A DNA stretch of 32,816 nt from JANNVZ01 sp031418455 (GCA_031418455.1 JANOXJ010000107.1:1-32816), one strand, 5' to 3'. Positions 24,801-32,547 are shown, counted from the stretch's first letter. Numbers and translations are program-made. Notes: a model not told the origin generated them from the letters alone.

Positions 24801-24840
24801 CTAGTAAGTCGTTCCAGATATTTTGTGTTGGCAGTTTCAA
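21817..24840 (-). CDS. Large GT-C-like membrane protein with periplasmic NTF2-like and beta domains
   Basis: 1007 residues. About the first 630 form a polytopic membrane protein with a dozen or more helices. The first periplasmic loop (TYDAFVHIFFADHYSRFW, then WYTGFLTTSYPPLVHQ, residues 41-80) contains D42, H46, D51, H52 and YPPLVHQ. This is typical of the PF10131-like and GT-C glycosyltransferases that take sugars from polyprenyl-phosphate donors. Residues about 638-740 (SVQNYYNHLDFQRFEKAFHF, WNTALGTREKTDTLNLIL, KKWYILP) look like an NTF2/SnoaL-like domain. Residues about 785-1007 look like two beta-sandwich modules. I infer periplasmic transfer of a lipid-linked sugar. Donor and acceptor are unknown. 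Confidence 0.8.
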   Translation of the reverse strand: MKLPTQNIWNDLLGKKLLLAALCLALLTHGIIIYFTLPRTYDAFVHIFFADHYSRFWFEPWEYRWYTGFLTTSYPPLVHQAIALLSKIFPLKVAFSIYAITILEILIVGVYRFTKLFYNKPIAGVAAILTVVLSSIVETLHVYGQMPTLTGLAFLLNALPFLYQYIVKKKPIYLVMTLSFLSVVICSHHVTAIFGMVFFIAPTMFMALVDGMQLPKQHKNLFQFALAIIKEALSKYKQIILFGGIVIVLAIGLIFPYWYWSKTDPITQVSIPHGSRDNFLQNTSSGLVFFIIPLTLILALLPAIVYSITRQKRFIGWAVAFFLCLLLGSGGTTPLPKMLLGSNAFNILTLDRFGFWASIIAIPFMAKFIYSFLAGPVKRFWVQNFSSSSHFVLSGSTGFVYLLFIVFIFHLGSFRPLQPKEIEIQPMLNFLNRDDHMRWRYLTLGFGDQMAWLSANSLAATVDGNYHSARRLPELTTRPIERLENAKFSGEPGLESLNDFLTASEKYSLKYVFSNDRYYDPLLYYTGWNRTIRLENGIMVWEKGNISTIKPITPKEVKPILKKAWGIIPVSSICLAFILTVIYLFRFKQNDYSTHENTNEPYYPLGVIYFASLMPLLFFTAFMSKQVYELLMVKEQKDPITSVQNYYNHLDFQRFEKAFHFFQPLPTYPLDQYLLEKSVTDGGLLPSYAKLDSIYVYEIHHTNDSARVHVYTRWNTALGTREKTDTLNLILENKKWYILPKLFVPEIPDEQMRSYTYTLFKKQGKRVISSFPTVKDDRVKKPFVAYKQANFIRDGEKNFITGEILNSDDVPVNCALRVCIRFQNDSIKTYYPTTAMQYNLSPKASSFFQIDLDSTSTLDSLVIKTIELYAETDVSERGYIHGGTPSYTVSKTNENAVTISAHFYNELTTEINIPGILIAEKDDKGTIWQTNLVVHPTAVRSGLNINFNTNFNKISSSAALWKELHIKAFINGNPAGILPTQKDPVANKNNGIVLLPHCFMSQEIYLH

Positions 24841-24865
24841 TAGGGTGTGCCACTCATACGAAATT

Positions 24866-25948
24866 CTAGAGATAAAGTTCTCCGGTACTTTGTTTCACCC
24901 TGTTGAGGTATTCTTTTATTTCTTGTTCGTTTTCCTTTTTGCAAATTAGCAAGGCGTCAGGCGTGTTTACCACTATTAAGTCTTCTACGCCACCTACTAA
25001 TATTAGTTTTTTGTCTTGCGAGTGCACTATGCAGCCTTTTGCATCTACCATAAGCGTATTCTTGCCTGATATAGCATTCTGAGCGCTGTCTTTGTTTATG
25101 TTTTCCCATGCGCTATTCCATGTGCCCAAGTCGCTCCAGCTAAATGTGGCTGGTATTACCATTACGTTTTGAGCCTTTTCCAATATGGCGTAGTCTATAG
25201 ATGTGGACTCGCATTGAGAATACACATTTCCAATCATGGCTATTTCTCTATCTGTATTTAAATCCATATGTCCAGATTCAAATAGGTTATACATACTAGG
25301 CATATATTGTTCAAAGGCATTCAGGATATCTTCTGCTTTCCAAAAGAATATTCCTGAATTCCATAAATAATTACCATCATTCAAAAACTCTATAGCTGTT
25401 GCTTTGTCTGGCTTTTCGGTAAATCTTTTTACCTTGTAAGGCGGCTTAGTGCCAAGCCCATTTTCCCACTGTATATATCCGTAGCCGGTGTTGGCATATG
25501 TAGGTCGTATACCAAGTGTTACAAATGTGTTTGTGTTTTCTGTTTGATTCAATGCGGCAAGGCAATTTTTTTGAAACTCATCCACGTTTTCAATCAAATG
25601 GTCGCTTGGCGCCACTATTAGATTGGCCTTCGGATTTAATTTATGAAGCTTAAAAGAAATGAGGGCTATGCATGCAGCAGTGTTTTTTCTTTCTGGTTCG
25701 CCAATTATATTTTGTGGAGGCAAGTCGGGCAACTGTTTTTTTACGATAGATACATACTCTTCTGATGTAACTATATAAATATTTTCAATTGGCACAAGCC
25801 CCTCAAAGCGAGCGCAGGTAGCTTGAAGCAATGTGGATCCTGTATTGAGAATATCGAGAAATTGTTTAGGAAAGCTTGTTCTGCTCATTGGCCAAAATCT
25901 GCTTCCAATTCCTCCAGCCATTATTACGGCATAGTTATTCTTATTCAT
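24866..25948 (-). CDS. manC: Mannose-1-phosphate guanylyltransferase
   Basis: A 360-residue nucleotidyltransferase that makes GDP-mannose from mannose-1-phosphate and GTP in the cytosol. The signature AGGIGSRFWPMSR and PKQF lies at about residues 11-30, followed by GEPERKNTAACIAL, VAPSDHLI, TLGIRPTYANTGYGYI, FTEKPD and LWNSGIFFWKA. The length is that of the single-domain enzyme; the phosphomannose isomerase domain found in bifunctional versions is absent. It lies 25 bases before the GT-C-like gene and 57 bases after the GT2 gene, which suggests the locus uses GDP-mannose or a sugar derived from it. Confidence 0.95.
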   Translation of the reverse strand: MNKNNYAVIMAGGIGSRFWPMSRTSFPKQFLDILNTGSTLLQATCARFEGLVPIENIYIVTSEEYVSIVKKQLPDLPPQNIIGEPERKNTAACIALISFKLHKLNPKANLIVAPSDHLIENVDEFQKNCLAALNQTENTNTFVTLGIRPTYANTGYGYIQWENGLGTKPPYKVKRFTEKPDKATAIEFLNDGNYLWNSGIFFWKAEDILNAFEQYMPSMYNLFESGHMDLNTDREIAMIGNVYSQCESTSIDYAILEKAQNVMVIPATFSWSDLGTWNSAWENINKDSAQNAISGKNTLMVDAKGCIVHSQDKKLILVGGVEDLIVVNTPDALLICKKENEQEIKEYLNRVKQSTGELYL

Positions 25949-26005
25949 GGGTTGATTTTTTTTTATTTTCTTATTGAGGCTTGTTTGGGACTTTAAATAG
26001 AGTTT

Positions 26006-26866
26006 TTATCCAGTTGTTTTTAAAGTGCGCTGTAGTACAGTGGCATTTATTTTAGAGTCAAATAGCGAGTATCCTGACTTTGTTTTAAATACTTTGGATA
26101 AGTTGTATTTATAATGAAGCTTCAAAAGCTGCATCGGAATTTTAATGGTATGCTTTAGTTTCAATCTAGAATCGCCCACCTCTGTCCAATCCATCAATGG
26201 AAATTCTAATACACCTTTTTGAAGTGATGTTCTGCCAAATTTTTTCTGTAGTCTTAAAAATATTTCTACATCAAAAAGCCATGGAGTCATAAATGACTCG
26301 TTGAAAAGAAACGGTATCAAATTGCGCTGAAAAATTTTAGCACCACATTGGGTATCTTGAAATGGTGTTTTTAAAATAATTCGAATGAATTTTTTTATAA
26401 CGCTGCTGAACAGCGAGCGATTATCATCACGTTTAATGTTAGCTCCCAAGCGCTGTATTCTGCTTCCTACAATAGCACCAAACTGAGGCTTAGATTCTTT
26501 GTACTTGGCCATTTGCAGCCATTCCTCCAAAGTAGTGGCCAGGTCGGCATCTAAAAATCCTAAGAGTTCTACATTAAATGTTTTGTGCATGCACAACATA
26601 CCTTGGCGCACTGCTTCTGCCTTGCCACCATTTTGTGCCATGGAATGCACATAAATGTTGTCTGGACTTTCTTGTTGAATAGCAGTTAGTACAGATAAGG
26701 TTTTGTCTTTACTGCCGTCATTTACAAAGCAAAGTATTACCTCTTTATGATTTTGTGCAAATGTTAGAAATGCATCGTAAGGAAACCTATTCTCTTCGTT
26801 GTAGCACGGAATGATGATGGCGTAATTCTGCTTTTTATTGGTTGCGGCCGAATTTGAACTATGCAT
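26006..26866 (-). CDS. Family 2 glycosyltransferase, ALG5-like polyprenyl-phosphate glycosyltransferase
   Basis: 286 residues with a GT-A fold: YAIIIPCYNEENRFP at the start, FVNDGSKDKT (48-56), QNGGKAEAVRQGM, the metal-binding D106-A-D108 in FLDADLATT, DTQCGAKIF (171-179) and WLFDVEIFLRL (196-206). This set is typical of dolichyl- or polyprenyl-phosphate glucosyl/mannosyl synthases of the ALG5/DPM1 group. It would load a hexose onto polyprenyl phosphate on the cytoplasmic face. There is no C-terminal membrane domain. It is the first gene of the minus-strand glycan operon, divergent from the NtrC-type activator, and its promoter region holds repeat site C. The donor may be GDP-mannose, given manC next door (inference). 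Confidence 0.88.
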   Translation of the reverse strand: MHSSNSAATNKKQNYAIIIPCYNEENRFPYDAFLTFAQNHKEVILCFVNDGSKDKTLSVLTAIQQESPDNIYVHSMAQNGGKAEAVRQGMLCMHKTFNVELLGFLDADLATTLEEWLQMAKYKESKPQFGAIVGSRIQRLGANIKRDDNRSLFSSVIKKFIRIILKTPFQDTQCGAKIFQRNLIPFLFNESFMTPWLFDVEIFLRLQKKFGRTSLQKGVLEFPLMDWTEVGDSRLKLKHTIKIPMQLLKLHYKYNLSKVFKTKSGYSLFDSKINATVLQRTLKTTG

Positions 26867-26899
26867 GTTTTGTTTGTTTAAAGTTAGGCCAAGGGGTAA

Positions 26900-26913
26900 C
26901 CAAAGCTAGTGCC
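26900..26913 (-). promoter_or_regulatory. GT2 operon promoter: TAnnTTTG box overlapping a sigma-54-like element
   Basis: On the minus strand TAGCTTTG at 26908-26901 matches the housekeeping -7 box exactly. The same bases also fit GG-N8-TTG (GGCAC from 26913, TTG 26903-26901). Either reading gives a leader of roughly 25 bases. The sequence cannot decide between them. Confidence 0.5.
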
Positions 26914-26965
26914 GCGTTTTAATGTGTTCATTATTAGGTTTTTGAGTTTTTGTGGGGTGTTTCAT

Positions 26966-26984
26966 TTTTCCAAATCTTGGAAAA
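26966..26984. promoter_or_regulatory. Inverted repeat site C (TTTTCC-N7-GGAAAA), candidate activator-binding site
   Basis: Arms 26966-26971 and 26979-26984 are complementary; the symmetry extends to nine bases per arm (TTTTTCCAA/TTGGAAAAA). The site lies between divergent genes, 109 bases (centre) before the GT2 ATG and 93 before the activator ATG, so it could serve both. Confidence 0.7.
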
Positions 26985-27003
26985 AATTCTATTTTCGAAA
27001 CTA

Positions 27004-27019
27004 TTGGAGTTTCAATTGA
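27004..27019 (+). promoter_or_regulatory. Possible sigma-54-like -24/-12 element of the activator gene
   Basis: TTGG at 27004-27007 and TTG at 27016-27018 fit GG-N8-TTG, with A instead of the usual C at the end. The ATG lies 48 bases further on. Weak evidence by itself. Confidence 0.28.
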
Positions 27020-27067
27020 GTTTAAAAGAGTTGAGAAATTTTTATTCGCTTAATAAAGTAAATTCCC

Positions 27068-28420
27068 ATGAAAGAGTTTAAAATTTTTATAGTAGAAGAT
27101 GATCCATGGTATGGCGAAATTCTTAGTTACCATCTAAGCCTAAATCCTGATTTTGTAGTTTCAAAATTTGAAACTGGAAACGCTTGTCTGGCAGCGCTTG
27201 GTTCAAAGCCGGATTTAATTACCGTAGATTTTTCGTTGCCTGATATGACTGGCGAAGAACTCTTTAAAAAAATAAAATTAGAACACCCGGGCGTGCCTGT
27301 AATAGTTATTAGCTCTCAGGAGGAAGTGTCTGTAGCTGTGAATTTGCTCAAGTTAGGCGTGAATGATTATTTAGTAAAGGATGAAGCCACTAAGGAGCTG
27401 CTATGGAACTGCATTATTCGCATTAGAGAAAATCAATGCCTTAAAAAGGAAGTGGAGCATTTGCGCGAAGAGCTGGGACAGAAATTCTCGTTTCAAAATT
27501 CTTTGATTGGACAGAGTGAAAGTTTAAAACAAATTTTTAGCAAGATTGAAAAAGCTATAAAATCGAACATAAATATATCTATAACTGGCGAAACAGGTAC
27601 AGGAAAGGAAGTGGTGGCAAAGGCAATACATTATAATGGCGATAGAAGGAAAAAGAATTTTGTAGCCGTGAATATGACTGCCATACCAAAGGAACTTATA
27701 GAAAGCGAATTGTTTGGCCATGAAAAAGGATCCTTTACAGGTGCCTTTGCCAGAAAAATAGGCAAGTTTGAAGAAGCTAACGGAGGCACTATTTTTTTGG
27801 ATGAAATAGCAGAAATGGATTTGGGATTGCAAAGCAAATTGCTAAGAGTGTTGCAAGAGCGTGAGGTAGTAAGAGTAGGGGGCAACGATACCGTAAAACT
27901 GGATGTAAGGGTAATAATAGCAACACACAAAAACCTAATGGATGAAGTGGCCAATGGTAATTTTAGAGAGGACTTATACTTCCGTATAATGGGTATGCCT
28001 ATAGAGTTGCCACCGCTGCGCGAGAGGGGCAATGATATACTGATACTGGCTAAACATTTTGTAGACGAGTTTGCAAAAGAAAATAAAATGGTACCCATAC
28101 AAATTTCTCAGCAGGCTAAAAATAAATTAATGGGCTATCCATTTCCGGGCAATGTGCGCGAGCTGAAAGCGGTTATAGAATTGGCTTCGGTAATGTGCGA
28201 GGAAAATATTATAATGCCAGACGATATTACATTTTGTACGGGCAAAAAGATAGAGTACCAGCTGTCTGAGGAAATAACACTGAGAAAATACACCTGTGAT
28301 ATTATTAAACATTACTTAAAAAAGAATAATGATGATGTGGTGGCTACAGCCCGCGTGCTGGATATAGGCAAAAGCACAATATATAAGATGATTCAGTCAG
28401 GCGAATTGTCATTAAAATAA
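27068..28420 (+). CDS. NtrC-type sigma-54-dependent response regulator
   Basis: 450 residues in three domains. The receiver (1-120) has D11/D12, phospho-acceptor D54 (TVDFSLPDMTG) and K104. The AAA+ domain (about 146-385) has Walker A GETGTGKE (174-181), the sigma-54 contact loop GSFTGA (221-226, usually GAFTGA), Walker B TIFLDE (241-246) and the arginine-finger region FREDLYFRI. The C-terminal Fis-type helix-turn-helix covers about 409-447 (VVATARVLDIGKSTIYKMI). Such proteins oligomerise on upstream sites after phosphorylation and open sigma-54 promoters. It is followed 65 bases later by a hybrid kinase, its likely partner. I propose it binds the inverted repeats at 14257, 20385 and 26966. 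Confidence 0.95.
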   Translation: MKEFKIFIVEDDPWYGEILSYHLSLNPDFVVSKFETGNACLAALGSKPDLITVDFSLPDMTGEELFKKIKLEHPGVPVIVISSQEEVSVAVNLLKLGVNDYLVKDEATKELLWNCIIRIRENQCLKKEVEHLREELGQKFSFQNSLIGQSESLKQIFSKIEKAIKSNINISITGETGTGKEVVAKAIHYNGDRRKKNFVAVNMTAIPKELIESELFGHEKGSFTGAFARKIGKFEEANGGTIFLDEIAEMDLGLQSKLLRVLQEREVVRVGGNDTVKLDVRVIIATHKNLMDEVANGNFREDLYFRIMGMPIELPPLRERGNDILILAKHFVDEFAKENKMVPIQISQQAKNKLMGYPFPGNVRELKAVIELASVMCEENIIMPDDITFCTGKKIEYQLSEEITLRKYTCDIIKHYLKKNNDDVVATARVLDIGKSTIYKMIQSGELSLK

Positions 28421-28446
28421 TATTTCTAAAAAAAAAATTAGAAATA
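28421..28446. repeat. Perfect 9-bp inverted repeat with A8 loop between activator and kinase genes
   Basis: TATTTCTAA at 28421-28429 and TTAGAAATA at 28438-28446 flank eight A residues, directly after the activator stop codon. No T-run follows, so it is not a standard terminator. It could be a binding site or a structured spacer that tunes kinase expression. Confidence 0.5.
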
Positions 28447-28485
28447 GTATTCGATTATTAGGTATTAAAATTAGTTAGGTAATAA

Positions 28486-31400
28486 ATGAGTCATCAATTT
28501 CCATTTGATAGCGAACAGCTTAAACGTATTTTCCCATGTCATATATTAGTTAATAATGCATTGGAAGTAATAAGCCTGGGCAATGCTATATCAAATAGTT
28601 TAGATATAGATAAAGGTTTTCTATTTAGCCATTATTTTCAAGTTGCAAAACCAAACTTCACTCTCCATAATTTTGAAGACTTAATTGGATTGTGCGGCCA
28701 GCCTTTGCTTGTGCAGTCATGTAAGGGAGAATCGATAAATCTTTTTGGTCATTTTCTATTCTTAGCGGAAGGCAATGAAATGCTGTTTGTAGGAGTTCCT
28801 TCTGAAATTGAAAAAGTAAATCATGCTGAGCGAAGCGCAATAGAGCCACATTCATTGCAAACCAAAATGAATGTAAGGCACATTTTGCGAACGGGCGAAA
28901 TTTCGAAGGAAGAGATAACAGATTTATTTGGTATTATTAAAAAGCAGAGAAAGGAATTAAGAAGGGCAAATGAAAAAATAAATGAACTAGCACTATTTAC
29001 TGCTGAAAACCCTGATCCTATTGTTAGGATTAACAAAAAGGGCGAAATTGTAAATTTGAATATAGCTGCTGAAGGTTTAAGAGTATTTGTTTACGATGAA
29101 AAAGTCTACTATCGAAACGAATTTTTTAAGGCAATAATTCCTCTAATACTAAAGGCCGAAACACGTTCTATAATTGAGGTTAGGTCTAACGAACGAGATT
29201 ATTCTTTTGTGTGTATACCTGTTTTGGAGGGGGGATACATTAATCTCTATGGTAGAGATACAACGCAATACACCGGGCAACAACTAGAGTTAGATCTAAT
29301 CTCTAAAATTGTAAAACAAACCAATAGTGCCGTTTGGATAACGGACACTGTGGGTAATATAAAGTGGGTGAATGCTGCTTTTGAGAATATAACAGGGTAT
29401 GTACTGGATGAAATAGTAACGAGGCGACCTGAGGATTTGCTTAAGGGTAAGGATACAGATATAAATACGTTGCGCTATATGAAAGCGCAATTCGAGAACA
29501 ATGAACCCTTTGCTTGCGAAATATACAATTACACAAAAACAGGTGAGGGTATTTGGACAAGAATAAATTGCCAACCCATATTTGATAAGGCCGGCAAGGT
29601 GTCGCATTTTTGTGCGTTTTTGGAAGATATTACCAAGGAGAGGCTAGCTCAAGAAAGAATTAAGCGCGATGCTGCTCGATTGTCTTCACTTATTACCAAT
29701 TTGCACGCAGGCATATTGCTTGAAAATGAAAATGGTACAATAGCTTTGGTCAACCAAGAATTTTGTCGTCAGTTTGCAATCAATTCGGGTCCTGAAGAGC
29801 TTATTGGTAGTGAGAGCAATTTGGTATTTAATCAAATAAAACAGCAGTTTTCTTATGGCCAAACGTTAGTTTCTGTTTGCAATCAATTAAAGCAAAACGG
29901 TACATTGAGCATAGGCAATATTCAGCCATTGAATGATGGCAAATATTTTGAACAAGACTATATACCTATTTGGAATAGCGGACGATATGAGGGCCACTTG
30001 TGGATGTTTACTGATGTGACAGAAAAAATAACGTTAGAAGAACGATTAGGTGAACAACGAAGATTTTATGAGCAAATATTAGATAACATACCTTCAGACA
30101 TAGTGGTGTTTGATAATGAACACAGATATATATACCTTAACCCAAAGGGTGTAAAAGACAACGAATTAAGACAATGGCTGATAGGTAAAACAGATGAGGA
30201 ATATGTAAACTATAGAAACAAACCCATTGCCTTACTTGAAAAAAGGCGCAGTGCATTTAATAGGCTTATGAAAACCAAACAACTGCAAAGTTGGGAGGAG
30301 AAAATGCCGCAAGAGGATGGAAGCATTAAACATATCTTACGAAATATGTTTCCTGTAATGAGTAATGATGAGGACGTGAAATGGGTAATAGGATATGGAG
30401 TAGATATATCCGAAATAAGAAATATTCAACAAAAAATAGAGCTGAGTGAAAAGCGCTATCGCGATGTTATAGATAATAGCCTAGCGTTAATTATCACCCA
30501 TAATTTGGAGGGCAAAATAATTACGGCAAATCCAAGGCTATTTGAGTTGTTTGGCTACACTGAGAAGGATATGATTGGCCATTCTTTAAGCGAGTTTATG
30601 CCAAATGAGGATAAGGTTAGCTTTTATCTGAATTATCTTAAAAACATTAGAAAGCATAAAAGAGCAAGTGGCATTTTTAAAGTGGTAAACAAACTGGGCG
30701 AAATTATTTATTGCCTATACAATAATTATTTGAAGGAGGAAATTGGACAAGAACCTTATGTAATAGGATTTGCTGTAGATATTACTGACAGAATAGCGGC
30801 TGAAAAGGAATTGAAGGGGGCTAAGAAAATTACAGAGCAACTGGTAAGAGCTCAGCAAAGCTTTTTAGCCAATATGAGCCATGAAATAAGAACACCCATG
30901 AATGCGATTATGGGAATGGCAGGGCAATTAAGTAAAACTAACCTTAATAATGACCAATCATTTTATCTGAATACAATTCGCTCAGCAAGCGAAAATTTAT
31001 TGGTTATTATAAATGATATTCTGGACCTTACTAAAATTGAAGAAGGCAAATTAACCTTAGAAGACATAGGTTTTAATATGAAGGATTTGCTAAATCGTTC
31101 ATTGGAAGTAATGAGGCACAAGGCTGAAGAGAAGGGGCTTTTGCTCGATTTGGTGTTTTGCGACAGAAGGGTAAATTCTGTCCTTATAGGTGATCCATTT
31201 AGACTGAATCAAGTATTACTTAATTTTCTTTCAAATGCTATAAAGTTTACAGCCAAAGGAAGGGTAGAAGTATCGTGTATCGTTTTAGACGATAATGCTA
31301 CTAGCCAAACATTGGAGATTTCTGTGAAAGATACAGGTAAGGGCATAGAAGAAGAATTCCTTGTCAGGTTGTTTGATAAATTTTCACAGGAGGATGTATC

Positions 31401-32346
31401 TATTACCAGAAAGTTTGGCGGCACTGGTCTAGGCATGAGTATTTCTAAGGATATTATAGAACTCATGGGTGGGCAAATAAAAGTGCGTAGTAAAAAAGAA
31501 AGGGGTACTACTGTTATTGCCACAATAACTTTTCAAAAGGGTACTTTAGAAGATATGCCAATTAAAGTAGGCGGACATTTTAATTCAGATATATTAAGAA
31601 ATAAAAAGATACTATTAACGGATGATAATGAGATGAACCGCTTGGTGGCATCAATGATGTTAAAGAATTATGGTGTGGAAATAGATGAAGCCAAAAATGG
31701 TTTGGAAGCAATTGAGAAATTGCGATTAAATGTTTATGACCTGGTGCTCATGGATGTGCAAATGCCTGTTATGGATGGTGTGTTAGCAACTGATGCCATA
31801 AGAAATTCTCTTGGCTTGACAGTGCCAATTATAGCATTAACGGCTATGGCCATTAAAGGGGATGAAGAAAGATTTTTAAATGCAGGTATGAATGGTTACC
31901 TATCTAAACCTTTTGAAGAGAATCAATTGTTAAGTGTAGTAACCAAATGGCTGGAAAATGCAGAAAATATGCCTGCACCAACTTCTATACCTATTGTAAA
32001 AAAGGAATTGTTTGACTTATCTAAGTTGCACGATATAGCCAGAGGTGATAAAGAGTTTGTGAAAAAGATGGTAAAGGTTTTTGAAATCCAGGTAGCTACT
32101 TCTCTCTCAGAATTTAAAGAAGGATATAATGATAATGATTTTGACAAGATTAGAAAAGTAGCGCACAGGATGAAGCCAAGTATTGATAACATGGGTATAG
32201 TGTCGCTCAAAAATGAAATGCGCGAAATAGAAAAATGCGCAGTGGAATATGGCAAATCAGAGCAGTTAGAAGTGTTACTCGCCAAGGTGGAAAGTGTTCT
32301 GCTGCAAGTAATGAGTGAGTTGTCTAAGCGCTACGATATCATCTAG
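28486..32346 (+). CDS. Soluble hybrid histidine kinase: HNOBA-like, five PAS-like domains, kinase core, receiver, HPt
   Basis: 1286 residues with no membrane segment. Residues about 14-108 (IFPCHILVNNALEVISLGNA, FSHYFQVAKPNFTL, FGHFLFL, EMLFVGVP) match the HNOBA domain of soluble guanylate cyclases. A coiled coil follows (about 140-170). PAS-like domains lie at about 175-260, 270-385, 395-513, 522-645 and 652-770. The kinase core has phospho-acceptor H799 (MSHEIRTP), N917 (LSNAIKF) and the G boxes DTGKGI and GGTGLGMSI. A receiver with D1090 (VLMDVQMP) and an HPt domain with H1227 (VAHRMKPS) complete a phosphorelay. The likely target is the NtrC-type regulator encoded just upstream, and perhaps the single-domain regulator at 14368. 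Confidence 0.93.
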   Translation: MSHQFPFDSEQLKRIFPCHILVNNALEVISLGNAISNSLDIDKGFLFSHYFQVAKPNFTLHNFEDLIGLCGQPLLVQSCKGESINLFGHFLFLAEGNEMLFVGVPSEIEKVNHAERSAIEPHSLQTKMNVRHILRTGEISKEEITDLFGIIKKQRKELRRANEKINELALFTAENPDPIVRINKKGEIVNLNIAAEGLRVFVYDEKVYYRNEFFKAIIPLILKAETRSIIEVRSNERDYSFVCIPVLEGGYINLYGRDTTQYTGQQLELDLISKIVKQTNSAVWITDTVGNIKWVNAAFENITGYVLDEIVTRRPEDLLKGKDTDINTLRYMKAQFENNEPFACEIYNYTKTGEGIWTRINCQPIFDKAGKVSHFCAFLEDITKERLAQERIKRDAARLSSLITNLHAGILLENENGTIALVNQEFCRQFAINSGPEELIGSESNLVFNQIKQQFSYGQTLVSVCNQLKQNGTLSIGNIQPLNDGKYFEQDYIPIWNSGRYEGHLWMFTDVTEKITLEERLGEQRRFYEQILDNIPSDIVVFDNEHRYIYLNPKGVKDNELRQWLIGKTDEEYVNYRNKPIALLEKRRSAFNRLMKTKQLQSWEEKMPQEDGSIKHILRNMFPVMSNDEDVKWVIGYGVDISEIRNIQQKIELSEKRYRDVIDNSLALIITHNLEGKIITANPRLFELFGYTEKDMIGHSLSEFMPNEDKVSFYLNYLKNIRKHKRASGIFKVVNKLGEIIYCLYNNYLKEEIGQEPYVIGFAVDITDRIAAEKELKGAKKITEQLVRAQQSFLANMSHEIRTPMNAIMGMAGQLSKTNLNNDQSFYLNTIRSASENLLVIINDILDLTKIEEGKLTLEDIGFNMKDLLNRSLEVMRHKAEEKGLLLDLVFCDRRVNSVLIGDPFRLNQVLLNFLSNAIKFTAKGRVEVSCIVLDDNATSQTLEISVKDTGKGIEEEFLVRLFDKFSQEDVSITRKFGGTGLGMSISKDIIELMGGQIKVRSKKERGTTVIATITFQKGTLEDMPIKVGGHFNSDILRNKKILLTDDNEMNRLVASMMLKNYGVEIDEAKNGLEAIEKLRLNVYDLVLMDVQMPVMDGVLATDAIRNSLGLTVPIIALTAMAIKGDEERFLNAGMNGYLSKPFEENQLLSVVTKWLENAENMPAPTSIPIVKKELFDLSKLHDIARGDKEFVKKMVKVFEIQVATSLSEFKEGYNDNDFDKIRKVAHRMKPSIDNMGIVSLKNEMREIEKCAVEYGKSEQLEVLLAKVESVLLQVMSELSKRYDII

Positions 32347-32382
32347 TAAGGATTGTAATTGTACGATTATTTTTTTTATCTG

Positions 32383-32547
32383 TCATATTGGTTCTACTTT
32401 TCTTTTTTTTTCTTCCACTGATGGAGTGGATTCTTGTTCGCTTTCTAATTCGGAATTTTCTTCTTGAGTACTTATTTCCTGCAAATGCAGGTACCACGCC
32501 AGCGAAGGCAATCCGCTGTAAGCGCACATTAGTTGTTCTTCATCCAT
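32383..32547 (-). CDS. Possible small acidic protein overlapping the photolyase 3' end
   Basis: A 54-residue open frame starting at the ATG at 32547 and overlapping the last 19 bases of the cryptochrome gene in another frame. It begins MDEEQLMCAYSGLPSLAWYL and continues with a Glu/Ser-rich, then Lys-rich tail. I know no family for it. The overlap suggests translational coupling. Alternatively, it is the remains of the missing photolyase tail after a frameshift, although a stop codon lies shortly upstream in this frame. Its reality is uncertain. Confidence 0.35.
   Translation of the reverse strand: MDEEQLMCAYSGLPSLAWYLHLQEISTQEENSELESEQESTPSVEEKKRKVEPI

Noticed and set aside
27631..28098. 155-residue minus-strand open frame
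   Set aside because: It lies wholly inside the NtrC-type activator, has Ser/Leu-rich shadow composition, and shows no motifs.
32339..32527. 62-residue basic open frame after the photolyase
   Set aside because: Arg/Lys-rich shadow with no motif; the overlapping frame at 32383-32547 has a better start context.
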